The notes under the pieces were generated by a model. It was not told the origin of the DNA. It saw nothing but the letters and a program-made list of their open reading frames with translations, and searched no databases. The position numbers and the translations under genes are program-made. DNA of 64,000 nt, taken from NCBI GenBank assembly GCA_013002465.1, contig JABDJO010000099.1, forward strand, positions 1-64,000. The letters are read 5' to 3'. The stretch comes from Silicimonas sp. (GTDB lineage Bacteria > Pseudomonadota > Alphaproteobacteria > Rhodobacterales > Rhodobacteraceae). Every line of letters starts with the position of its first letter. Position 1 is the first letter of the stretch. Shown piece by piece: positions 1 to 7,404 of this stretch.

Positions 1-38
1 AGACACGAGAAACAAAAAGCCGACTAGCCTGAGCGCGC

Positions 39-389
39 CTAACGAAACTCTGCAAGATCGTCGTGGGCGGTTTCCAGGGCCACCAGCGTGTCACGCTCAA
101 GTCGACGCAAAAGATACAGCCCGGCGAAACGCGATTTGCTCCAATGCACGATGGCCGGGATCGCCTCGTCCAGAACATGCACGGTCAGCGCGGTGCCAGG
201 CGCGAAATTCTCGGGCACCGAAAGCTTCATCCCGTTGAAACTCACGTCCAGAATAATCGCCCTGAGGCGTTCGCCATCGACGTCAATCTCGGCCTCGACC
301 CGGGTCTTGCGCCGGTTCGGGCTGTAACGCCGGTTGAATTCCTGATGCATCATCAATGACGCGACCTTCACACAAGGACGGTCCATCAT
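39..389 (-). CDS. PilZ domain protein
   Basis: A 116-residue protein that is almost entirely one PilZ domain, the usual cyclic-di-GMP receptor module. The N-terminal RRKTR cluster (about residues 26-30) and the DVSFNG motif (about 48-53) match the two halves of the PilZ ligand site (RxxxR and D/NxSxxG). No signal peptide or membrane segment is visible, so it should be cytoplasmic. Two adjacent ATG codons open the frame (at 389 and 386) and neither has a strong ribosome site. It is followed on the same strand by nothing in this window, so its partner is unknown. In this family the output is often motility or surface-polysaccharide control, but nothing here identifies the target. Confidence 0.85.
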   Translation of the reverse strand: MMDRPCVKVASLMMHQEFNRRYSPNRRKTRVEAEIDVDGERLRAIILDVSFNGMKLSVPENFAPGTALTVHVLDEAIPAIVHWSKSRFAGLYLLRRLERDTLVALETAHDDLAEFR

Positions 390-417
390 CGCGCCAAAAT
401 GTTAAGATATCCTGTCG

Positions 418-1131
418 TCAGCCCTTCTGGTCGAACAGCAGCTTGTCCGAGGCCAGTTTGTCTTCTTCCGATTGCGTCCGGTTGCGCAGCTCTTCGCCCA
501 CGGCCTTGCCGCGTTTGACGCCCGGTCGGGCGCCAACTTCGTCCAGCCAGCGCGCCAGATTGGGCTTGGCGTCCAGGGTTTGCTCCTGGCCCTCCCAGCC
601 CTGGACCCAGGGCCAGATCGCCATGTCGGCAATTGAATAATCGCCAGCCACGAACCGGTTCTCGCTCAACTGGTCATCCAGAACACGATAAAGCCGCGAC
701 ACCTCGTTGCGATAGCGGTCCTGGGCATAGGGCAGGACCTGCGGCGGCGTGCGCCCCGGGGCATAGCGCAGGAAATGATGGGCTTGCCCGGCCATCGGCC
801 CGATACCGCCCATTTGCCACATCAGCCATTGCTCGACCCGCACCTGTTCGCGCTCGTTCGAGCCATAAAACTGACCGGTCTTGCGGGCCAGGTACAAAAG
901 AATGGCCCCCGATTCAAAGATCGAGATCGGCGTACCGCCGGGACCGTCAGGATCGACGATCGCAGGCATCCGGTTGTTCGGGGCGATCTTCAGAAACCCC
1001 GGGTCGAACTGGTCTCCCTTGCCGATATCGACCAGGTGAACCTCATAGGGCAGGCCCATTTCCTCCAACGCGATGGTGATCTTCCAGCCGTTCGGCGTGG
1101 GCCAGTAATAAAGGTCGATAGGGGCGGGCAT
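418..1131 (-). CDS. YfcG-like glutathione S-transferase
   Basis: A 237-residue cytoplasmic glutathione transferase of the nu/YfcG type. The N-terminal thioredoxin-fold half starts with LYYWPTPNGWKI, and the TPNG segment corresponds to the Thr/Asn glutathione-activating region of this class, which reduces disulfides rather than conjugating xenobiotics. The segment with NNRMPAIVD and the ESGAILLYLA motif are the usual glutathione-binding signatures, followed by the all-helical C-terminal half. I chose the ATG at 1131 because AGGACA lies just upstream and the homologous domain starts there; a longer in-frame reading back to 1260 would run into the metZ leader. It is divergent from metZ. Confidence 0.9.
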   Translation of the reverse strand: MPAPIDLYYWPTPNGWKITIALEEMGLPYEVHLVDIGKGDQFDPGFLKIAPNNRMPAIVDPDGPGGTPISIFESGAILLYLARKTGQFYGSNEREQVRVEQWLMWQMGGIGPMAGQAHHFLRYAPGRTPPQVLPYAQDRYRNEVSRLYRVLDDQLSENRFVAGDYSIADMAIWPWVQGWEGQEQTLDAKPNLARWLDEVGARPGVKRGKAVGEELRNRTQSEEDKLASDKLLFDQKG

Positions 1132-1223
1132 GGGTGTCCTTTCGCGATTGGATCCAAAGTGACAGGTTTGCCCCCAAGCGCAAGCATATGGCCTTGGACG
1201 ATCCGCTTTCAGCGGCCAAACGC

Positions 1224-1252
1224 TTGACCAAAGCCACAAGGCAGAGTACCAG
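1224..1252 (+). promoter_or_regulatory. Candidate promoter for the metZ leader
   Basis: TTGACC at 1224-1229 is followed after 17 bases by TACCAG at 1247-1252. The -35 match is good and the -10 match is weak. Transcription from it would start near 1258-1260, exactly where the first stem of the SAM-II riboswitch begins, which is the arrangement expected for this compact aptamer. Confidence 0.4.
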
Positions 1253-1258
1253 ATTTCC

Positions 1259-1314
1259 ACGTGGCGATTTGTTCACCGGATTGCGGGCCACGTTAAATAA
1301 TTCCGCTAAAGAGG
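1259..1314 (+). promoter_or_regulatory. SAM-II riboswitch upstream of metZ
   Basis: The stretch has the layout of the alphaproteobacterial SAM-II aptamer. The first stem is a perfect pairing of 1260-1265 (CGTGGC) with 1287-1292 (GCCACG), extended by an A-T pair. Its loop begins GATTTG and ends ATTGCGG, and the 3' tail contains TTAAAT and GCTAAAGAGG, which match the conserved GAUUU, AUUGC, AUAAAU and GCUAAA-AGG blocks of the family as I know it. The loop bases GCGG (1283-1286) can pair with CCGC (1303-1306) to form the pseudoknot. It lies 68 bases before the metZ start. SAM binding should lower metZ expression. No covariance-model search was possible. Confidence 0.85.
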
Positions 1315-1331
1315 TCTGGGACGTGACTAAG

Positions 1332-1364
1332 CCCCCGGCGCTCAAGCGGTGGGGGTTTTGTTTT
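1332..1364 (+). terminator. Terminator-like hairpin between the riboswitch and metZ
   Basis: CCCCC (1332-1336) pairs with GGGGG (1351-1355) around an inner CGC/GCG stem, followed by TTTTGTTTT (1356-1364). This is the form of an intrinsic terminator and sits between the SAM-II aptamer and the metZ ribosome site (GGAAAGGAG, 1365-1373). It could make the riboswitch act on transcription instead of, or besides, translation. Confidence 0.7.
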
Positions 1365-1381
1365 GGAAAGGAGCCGTCCCC

Positions 1382-2563
1382 ATGGCCGACAATTGGAAGA
1401 CACGGACGAAACTGGTCCACGAAGGCATCCGGCGCAGCCAGTACGGCGAAGTCGCCGAGCCGATATTCCTGACCCAGGGGTTTGTCTATGACAGCGCCGA
1501 ACAGGCCGCGCAAAGGTTTGAAAAGGCGGGCGAGGATGAATTCATCTATGCCCGATACGGCAACCCCACGGTGCGGATGTTCGAAGAACGCATCGCATCC
1601 ATTGAAGGCACCGAAGACGGCTTTGCCACCGCGAGCGGCATGGCGGCCGTCAGCGCGGCCCTGACCTCGATGCTGAAAACCGGGGACCACGTGGTTTCGG
1701 CGCGGGCCCTGTTCGGGTCCTGCCTTTATGTGCTGGAAGATGTGCTGACGCGGTTCGGGGTCGAAGTCACCTTCGTCGACGGCACCGATCTTGACGCCTG
1801 GCGCGCGGCCATGCGCCCCGACACCAAGGCGGTATTCCTGGAAAGCATGTCAAACCCGACGCTTGAGGTCATCGACCTGAAATCCGTCGCCGCGATTGCA
1901 CACGAGGTCGGGGCGACGGTCATTGTCGATAACGTATTCACAACCCCCGTCTTCAGCCGCGCGGTCGAACTTGGGGCGGATGTCGTCGTCTATTCGGCCA
2001 CAAAGCATATCGACGGCCAGGGCCGGGTTCTGGGTGGTATCGTTCTGGGCACAAGGGAGTACATCCGCAAGACCCTGGAACCTTACGTGAAACACACCGG
2101 CGGTGCGATGAACCCATTCACGGCCTGGTTGATGCTGAAGGGTCTGGAAACCATGGATTTGCGGGTGCGCGCGCAGGCCGAGACCGCACTGAAACTGGCC
2201 AAAGCACTGGAGGGCGATCCAAGGCTTGGCCGCGTGATCTATCCGGGCCTCGCTTCGCATCCCCAGCACGACATCGCCATGGCGCAACTGGAAAAGGGCG
2301 GCACGGTGGTGACACTGGAACTGAAGGGTGGCCAGGCCGAGGCGTTTCGTGTTCTGAACGCACTGAAGATCGTGGTGATCTCGAACAACCTTGGCGACAC
2401 CAAGTCAATCGTGACCCACCCGGCGACCACGACCCACCAACGGTTGAGCGAGGACCAGCGCGATGCGCTTGGGATTTCGCAAGGCGTGGTGCGTCTTTCC
2501 ATCGGGCTTGAAGATGCCGACGACCTGATCGACGACGTCAGCCGGGCACTGGACGCGGTTTGA
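1382..2563 (+). CDS. metZ: O-succinylhomoserine sulfhydrylase
   Basis: A 393-residue PLP enzyme of the Cys/Met metabolism family that makes homocysteine from O-succinylhomoserine and sulfide in methionine biosynthesis. Visible signatures are YARYGNPTVRMFEERIA near the N-terminus, the GSCLYVLEDVL segment, and SATKHIDGQGRVLGG, whose lysine (K208) is the PLP Schiff-base residue. The long C-terminal substrate-binding part ends normally. The start at 1382 is chosen because GGAAAGGAG precedes it by about 8 bases; an upstream in-frame start would lie in the terminator hairpin. MetZ is assigned over cystathionine enzymes from sequence resemblance and from the SAM-II riboswitch in its leader. It overlaps the following GNAT gene (TGATG). 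Confidence 0.93.
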   Translation: MADNWKTRTKLVHEGIRRSQYGEVAEPIFLTQGFVYDSAEQAAQRFEKAGEDEFIYARYGNPTVRMFEERIASIEGTEDGFATASGMAAVSAALTSMLKTGDHVVSARALFGSCLYVLEDVLTRFGVEVTFVDGTDLDAWRAAMRPDTKAVFLESMSNPTLEVIDLKSVAAIAHEVGATVIVDNVFTTPVFSRAVELGADVVVYSATKHIDGQGRVLGGIVLGTREYIRKTLEPYVKHTGGAMNPFTAWLMLKGLETMDLRVRAQAETALKLAKALEGDPRLGRVIYPGLASHPQHDIAMAQLEKGGTVVTLELKGGQAEAFRVLNALKIVVISNNLGDTKSIVTHPATTTHQRLSEDQRDALGISQGVVRLSIGLEDADDLIDDVSRALDAV

Positions 2564-3051
2564 TGCGACAAATCCGATCCTATCAAACCGGCGACGCCCC
2601 GGCGCTTGCTGAAATCTTCCACCGGGCGGTGCGCGAAGGCGCCTCTGGCGTCTACTCGGAAGCCGAACGCGCCGCGTGGTCACCCACCATGCCCCGGGGC
2701 GACGCCTGGGAACGCCGCCTGGCCTGTGCCGAAACGGCCGTTGCCGAAGAAGGCGGGCGACCCGTCGGTTTCATGACCCTCGACCTTCAGCAGGGTTATC
2801 TGGACCTGGCTTTCGTCTTGCCCGAAGTCATGGGACAGGGCGTCGCCTCATCCCTTTACGCGGTGATTGAAAGCCGCGCCCGTGCCGCAGGTCTTGGCCG
2901 CCTGACCTCCGAAGCCAGTCTTCTGGCCGAGCCGGTCTTTGCTGCGCGGGGCTGGCGGGTGCTTCGCCGTCAGACCGTCGTGCGAAGCGGTATTGAAATC
3001 GCCAACGCCATCATGGAGAAAGAGCTGTCAACAAAAGAGGTTGCGGCGTGA
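2563..3051 (+). CDS. GNAT family N-acetyltransferase
   Basis: A 162-residue acetyl-CoA-dependent acetyltransferase of the GNAT fold. The first strand-helix unit (MRQIRSYQTGDAPALAEIFH) is typical, and LAFVLPEVMGQGVASSLY (around residues 84-101) corresponds to motif A with a QGVASSL form of the Q/RxxGxG/A pyrophosphate loop. The C-terminal part (AEPVFAARGWR) resembles the usual F-Y-x-K-x-GF end. The ATG at 2563 overlaps the metZ stop codon by one base, so it is probably translated from the metZ message. The substrate cannot be read from the sequence. Confidence 0.88.
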   Translation: MRQIRSYQTGDAPALAEIFHRAVREGASGVYSEAERAAWSPTMPRGDAWERRLACAETAVAEEGGRPVGFMTLDLQQGYLDLAFVLPEVMGQGVASSLYAVIESRARAAGLGRLTSEASLLAEPVFAARGWRVLRRQTVVRSGIEIANAIMEKELSTKEVAA

Positions 3052-3094
3052 ACATCATGTATGTGTGGCAAAGCGCATTCGGCGGGGGCGGCAG

Positions 3095-3838
3095 GTGAAA
3101 CCTGTCCTCATCCTGCAACTCAGACCCGAGGACGAAGCCTCGGACGGCGAATTTCGCGCGTTTCTCGACAAGGGCGGGCTTGATCCGGCTCAGGTTAGAC
3201 GCATCCGGCTTGAGACGGACCCCTTGCCCGGCGATTTCTCGCTTGATGCCTACTCTGCCGTCATCGTCGGTGGCGGGCCGGGGTGTGTCAGCGACGACCC
3301 TGCCACCCGTGACCCGATGGAAGCGCGCGCCGAAGCCGAACTTCTCGCCCTCATGCCCAGGATCGTATCCGGCGACAAACCCTTCCTTGGGTGCTGTTAC
3401 GGCATCGGCCTATTGGCGCATCACCTGGGCGCGCGGGTCTCAAAGGACCGGTATTCCGAACCGGTCACGCCTGTGCCCTGCGATGTGACCGACGACGGGG
3501 CAAAGGACCCGCTTTTGCAAGGATTGCCCATGCGGTTCAACGCCCTTGTCGGCCACAAGGAGGCGGTGCAGGAACTTCCCGAAGGCACGGTACACCTGAT
3601 GTCATCCAAAGCCTGTCCATTTCAAATGATCCGGGCCGGCAACAACGTCTATGCCACCCAGTTTCACCCCGAAGCCGATGGCCAGGTTTTTGCCGACCGC
3701 ATCCGCATCTATCGCAACCGGGGCTATTTCGCGCCCGAAGAGGCCGATCAATTGACCGAGACATGCATGTCGGCCGAGGTCTCGCAACCCGAACGCATCC
3801 TGCGCCGCTTCGTTCAGCGCTATGTGGAAGGCGCCTGA
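3095..3838 (+). CDS. Class I glutamine amidotransferase-like protein
   Basis: A 247-residue stand-alone class I (triad) glutamine amidotransferase domain. GGGPG forms the oxyanion strand, GCCYG carries the nucleophile (C101 in this start), and QFHPEAD carries H191 and E193 of the triad. No synthase domain is fused, so it resembles the GuaA-like solitary GATases that hydrolyse glutamine or a gamma-glutamyl compound. The start is a GTG at 3095 preceded by a GGCGGGGGCGG stretch; the residues before it in the same frame do not resemble the family. It follows the GNAT gene by 43 bases and probably shares its transcript. The physiological substrate is unknown. Confidence 0.85.
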   Translation: MKPVLILQLRPEDEASDGEFRAFLDKGGLDPAQVRRIRLETDPLPGDFSLDAYSAVIVGGGPGCVSDDPATRDPMEARAEAELLALMPRIVSGDKPFLGCCYGIGLLAHHLGARVSKDRYSEPVTPVPCDVTDDGAKDPLLQGLPMRFNALVGHKEAVQELPEGTVHLMSSKACPFQMIRAGNNVYATQFHPEADGQVFADRIRIYRNRGYFAPEEADQLTETCMSAEVSQPERILRRFVQRYVEGA

Positions 3839-3908
3839 GGCCAGGCACTCAACTGCCAACCGCCTGCGGGCATTCCGCGACGACGGTAAAGGCGTTAGGA
3901 TCGCACCC

Positions 3909-4487
3909 ATGACAAAGGATGCCCTGAACTGGCTCTGTACCTGCGGCAAGGTCGAAATCTCCCTGTCGCCCGTCAAAGGATCGCGTTGTGTTTGCTACTG
4001 CGCCGATTGCCAAGCGTTTTTGCGGTATCTGGGGCGCGAAGACCTGTTTGAACCCGCCAGTGGCACAGATCTGTTGCAGGCCATGTCCGATCAGGTGCAG
4101 GTGACCAAGGGGGCAGAGAACCTCGCCTGCCTGAAGCTGAGCGAAAAGGGGCCGCTTCGCTGGTACACCCTCTGTTGCAACACACCGATCTGTAATGGCG
4201 GATCGACCCGTAAGGTGCCGCTTGCCAGCATGTTCGTGCGCCATTTCAGTGATCCCGCCCAACTTCCGGCCGTCATGGCGCGGGTCAACCGCAAGACCGC
4301 GACCGCCCAGATCACCGGCGATCCGGGCAGCGCGGGGCGCCTGATCCGGTCCTTTCTCGGCCGCGCCTTTCTAACGCTGATCACCGATCGGTTCCGCAAA
4401 ACCCCGTTTTTCGACGCCTCCGGCGCCCCTGTGGCCAAACCCCTGCGGTTGTCCAAGGAGCAACACGCCAAGGCCTATGGCGGTTGA
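3909..4487 (+). CDS. DUF6151-type cysteine-rich protein
   Basis: A 192-residue protein related to the GFA/CENP-V zinc-binding fold. Near the N-terminus LCTCGKV and CVCYCADCQAFL give two paired-cysteine knuckles, and a third cysteine group occurs at CCNTPICNGG around residue 95. I recognise this arrangement as the family called DUF6151; the biochemical function is not established. It lies just upstream of trkH, with 33 bases between, and a second GFA-type gene follows trkH. The start at 3909 fits the beginning of the conserved domain. No signal peptide is seen. Confidence 0.75.
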   Translation: MTKDALNWLCTCGKVEISLSPVKGSRCVCYCADCQAFLRYLGREDLFEPASGTDLLQAMSDQVQVTKGAENLACLKLSEKGPLRWYTLCCNTPICNGGSTRKVPLASMFVRHFSDPAQLPAVMARVNRKTATAQITGDPGSAGRLIRSFLGRAFLTLITDRFRKTPFFDASGAPVAKPLRLSKEQHAKAYGG

Positions 4488-4520
4488 CTTGGGGCCATTG
4501 CCCGCACAAGTCTCGCGCCC

Positions 4521-5969
4521 ATGATTGATCTCAGACCCGTTGGATACGTGATTGGCCTGGTGGTCGCCCTTTTGGGGCTGACCATGCTGGTGCCGATGCT
4601 TGTCGATCTGGCGGAAGGCAACGGTCACGCGGGCATCTTTCTGGAGGCCGCCATCGTCACGGTCCTGACAGGTGGCTTGATCGCCCTTGCTTCGGCCAAC
4701 GCGGTCTCGGGCGGCATGACCACACAGCAGATCTTCATCCTGACAACGGGGGTTTGGGTGGTTCTGCCCCTGTTCGGAGCGATCCCGTTCCTGCGGGGCG
4801 CCACGGGCGCGGATTTCACCGATGCCTATTTCGAGGCGATGTCAGGGCTGACCACCACCGGATCCACGGTCTTTTCGGGGCTCGACGACCTGCCATCGGG
4901 GCTGTTGTTGTGGCGCTCGATGTTGCAGTGGTTCGGCGGGATCGGGATCATCGTCGTTGCCATGGCGTTTCTGCCCGAACTCCGGGTCGGGGGCATGCAG
5001 ATCTTCCGCTCGGAAGGTTTTGACACCGACGGCAAGGTCCTGCCACGCGCCGCCGAGATCGCGTCGCGGATTTCGATCGTCTACCTGGTGCTGACTTTGG
5101 CCTGCACGGGCACCTATCTTATTGTGGGCATGTCGGTCTTCGATGCCATCAACCACGCCATGACCACGATCGCCACCGGCGGTTTTTCGACCCACGACAC
5201 ATCGTTCAGCGCCTTTCAGGGCAATATCGAATACGTGGCGGCGCTGTTCATGGTGTTGGCCAGCCTGCCGTTCGTACGCTATGTGCAACTTCTGGCCGGA
5301 TCATCGCGGCCCCTTTTGCGCGACAGCCAGATCCGGGCCTTCGTGGCGACGCTTCTGGTCATGATCCTGATCGTCGCGATGTACCGCCTGATGGCCCTGG
5401 GCGAGGCGATCGGCCCGGCGTTTCGCCAGACCATCTTCAACATCACATCAATCGTCACCGGCACCGGGTACGCCAGTACCGACTATCAGCTATGGGGACC
5501 GTTCCCGGTCGCGGTCTTCTTCTTTGCCGGTCTGATCGGCGGCTGTGCCGGATCGACCTGTTGTTCGGTCAAGATCTTCCGCTATCAGCTTCTGGTCAAG
5601 GCGGTCGCCAACCAGATCCGGCGCATCCACAGCCCGCACGGGGTGTTTCAGTTGAAATACGCAGGCAAGACCCTGACCGAGGATGTATTGTCGTCGGTCA
5701 CGGTGTTCCTGACGCTGTTCATCGTGACACTTGGGGTTGTCGCGGTCCTGTTGTCAGCCACGGGCCTTGATTTGGTGACCTCGATCTCGGGCGCGGCGAC
5801 GGCGATTGCCAATGTCGGCCCGGGCCTGGGTGACATTATCGGACCGGATGGCAATTTCGGTGCGTTGAACCCGGCCGCCAAATGGATCCTTTTGTCGGCC
5901 ATGCTTGTTGGACGGCTGGAACTCATGGTGGTCTTCGTCTTGTTCACCTCGCGCTTCTGGCGCGCTTAG
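4521..5969 (+). CDS. trkH: TrkH family potassium uptake protein
   Basis: A 482-residue inner-membrane potassium channel subunit. The four pore-loop repeats of the Trk/Ktr family can be located: GLTTTGSTVFSG, TIATGGFSTHDTS, VTGTGYASTDY and AIANVGPGLGD, each with the selectivity-filter glycine. Long hydrophobic segments between them fit the two-helix-pore-two-helix repeat. TrkH normally needs a TrkA gating ring; no trkA is in this window, which is common because the genes are often apart. The ribosome site before the ATG is weak. The gene is flanked on both sides by small cysteine-rich GFA-type genes. Confidence 0.95.
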   Translation: MIDLRPVGYVIGLVVALLGLTMLVPMLVDLAEGNGHAGIFLEAAIVTVLTGGLIALASANAVSGGMTTQQIFILTTGVWVVLPLFGAIPFLRGATGADFTDAYFEAMSGLTTTGSTVFSGLDDLPSGLLLWRSMLQWFGGIGIIVVAMAFLPELRVGGMQIFRSEGFDTDGKVLPRAAEIASRISIVYLVLTLACTGTYLIVGMSVFDAINHAMTTIATGGFSTHDTSFSAFQGNIEYVAALFMVLASLPFVRYVQLLAGSSRPLLRDSQIRAFVATLLVMILIVAMYRLMALGEAIGPAFRQTIFNITSIVTGTGYASTDYQLWGPFPVAVFFFAGLIGGCAGSTCCSVKIFRYQLLVKAVANQIRRIHSPHGVFQLKYAGKTLTEDVLSSVTVFLTLFIVTLGVVAVLLSATGLDLVTSISGAATAIANVGPGLGDIIGPDGNFGALNPAAKWILLSAMLVGRLELMVVFVLFTSRFWRA

Positions 5970-5996
5970 GTCGCAATCATTGGAAAAAGGGGGATC

Positions 5997-6371
5997 ATGA
6001 TGTCAGACGATCAAACCGGGGGCTGTCTTTGCGGCGCATGCCGTTACCGTGTCTCCGGACGGGTCGAATTCACGATCAGATGTTATTGCCGCGATTGCCA
6101 GAAGGTATCGGGGGGTGGGCATTTGCCGCAACTGGCGGTCCGTGCCGCCGACTTTTCACCCTCGGGGCCAGTGGCGATTCACCGCGCGACCTCGGATGCC
6201 GGCAGCGATCTGGAGTTTGCCTTTTGCGGGTCCTGTGGTTCACCCCTGTTCAAGGTCACGTCAAAGCGGCCGGACCTTGTATTCGTGATGGCGGGATCCC
6301 TTGACGATGCGCGCGACTTTGAAGTCCAGCACGAGGTCTACGAGGCGGCTCGCCAGCCCTGGGATAAATAG
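5997..6371 (+). CDS. GFA (CENP-V/glutathione-dependent formaldehyde-activating type) family protein
   Basis: A 124-residue small zinc protein of the GFA/CENP-V fold. Three cysteine groups are visible: GGCLCGACRYRV near the N-terminus, CYCRDCQKVSGG around residue 30-40, and FCGSCGSPLFKV around residue 80. These match the structural and catalytic zinc sites of the family. Despite the family name, activity towards S-hydroxymethylglutathione is not assured for most members. A GGGGG stretch lies just upstream of two consecutive ATG codons (5997 and 6000). It follows trkH by 27 bases on the same strand. Confidence 0.88.
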   Translation: MMSDDQTGGCLCGACRYRVSGRVEFTIRCYCRDCQKVSGGGHLPQLAVRAADFSPSGPVAIHRATSDAGSDLEFAFCGSCGSPLFKVTSKRPDLVFVMAGSLDDARDFEVQHEVYEAARQPWDK

Positions 6372-6377
6372 GGCCGC

Positions 6378-7319
6378 CTAGGTCAGACCGACAAGCTCGG
6401 CGGACACATCATAAAGCCGCGCACCAAGGGCATCGTCGCCGACAAACCGGCTGGGCGAGGCCATGGGCCATCCCCCGGGACGGTCGGCCTTGTTCTTGTA
6501 AAGCGTACCGACCTGGCTGAAATAGGCGCCGTTGTGGGCGGTAACCCCGTCGTCCAGCAGGCAATGCAACGTGGTTTGCGCACCTTCCCAGGGCGAGATC
6601 ATGCCCATCAGTTTCAAAACCGGGTAGGCCAGAAAGTTCTGCACCCAAAGCGGCATGGTGTGCGATGCAAGATTGGACTGAACCCAGCCGGGGTGCAGAC
6701 TGACCGACGTAACACCGCTGTCTTCCAGCCGTTGTCCCAAGTGGCGGGCGTACAGCACCAGGGCCAGCTTTGAATCGTGATAGGCCTGAAAACCGTCGTA
6801 TTTGCGCGCCGTCCAGTTCAGATCGTCGAAATCCAGATCTCCGTTTTCGTGATAGACGCTTGATGTCGCAATGATCCGGGAAGGGGCCGAAGCTTTCAGC
6901 ACCGGCAGCAAAAGCTCGCTCAAAAGAAACGGCCCCAGGTGATTGACGCCGAACTGGGTTTCAAATCCGTCGTCGGTGACCCCTTTGGGCGTATTCATGA
7001 CACCGGCATTGTTGACCAGACCGTCCAGTCCGTCGTGACCTTCGTTGAAGGCGGTCACAAATTCACGCACCGAGGCAAGCGAACCCAGATCAAGTGCCAT
7101 GACCTTGGCGTTTCCGTCATCCTTTTCGTTGATCTCGTCTGCCAGGGGTTGTGCGGCCCGAGTGTTGCGGCAAGCCATGATCACTGCGGCCTTCTGACGG
7201 GCAAGTTGACGTGTCACTTCCAGCCCGACGCCCGAGTTTGCACCGGTGACAATATAGGTCTTGCCGCTCAGGTCCTTGGCCAGGTTATCGGCAGAGCACA
7301 TGCGGGTTTGCGGGGCCAT
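6378..7319 (-). CDS. Short-chain dehydrogenase/reductase (retinol-dehydrogenase-like)
   Basis: A 313-residue NAD(P)-dependent oxidoreductase of the SDR superfamily. TGANSGVG is the cofactor-binding TGxxxGxG motif, NNAGV stabilises the central sheet, and SSVYHENG followed by YHDSK supplies the Ser and YxxxK of the catalytic site. The length and the pattern ACRN after the first strand resemble the extended retinol-dehydrogenase/protochlorophyllide-reductase-like group. The ATG at 7319 is selected because GAAAGGA precedes it; an upstream in-frame ATG at 7349 is possible. It is convergent with the GFA gene, whose stop codon is only seven bases away. The substrate is unknown. Confidence 0.9.
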   Translation of the reverse strand: MAPQTRMCSADNLAKDLSGKTYIVTGANSGVGLEVTRQLARQKAAVIMACRNTRAAQPLADEINEKDDGNAKVMALDLGSLASVREFVTAFNEGHDGLDGLVNNAGVMNTPKGVTDDGFETQFGVNHLGPFLLSELLLPVLKASAPSRIIATSSVYHENGDLDFDDLNWTARKYDGFQAYHDSKLALVLYARHLGQRLEDSGVTSVSLHPGWVQSNLASHTMPLWVQNFLAYPVLKLMGMISPWEGAQTTLHCLLDDGVTAHNGAYFSQVGTLYKNKADRPGGWPMASPSRFVGDDALGARLYDVSAELVGLT

Positions 7320-7404
7320 GGCGATCCTTTCGGTTCCCACCATAGACAATTAGCCCGGCGTATCCAGCTGTCAGCCATATGGCGCGAATGACGACGCGAC
7401 AGGC

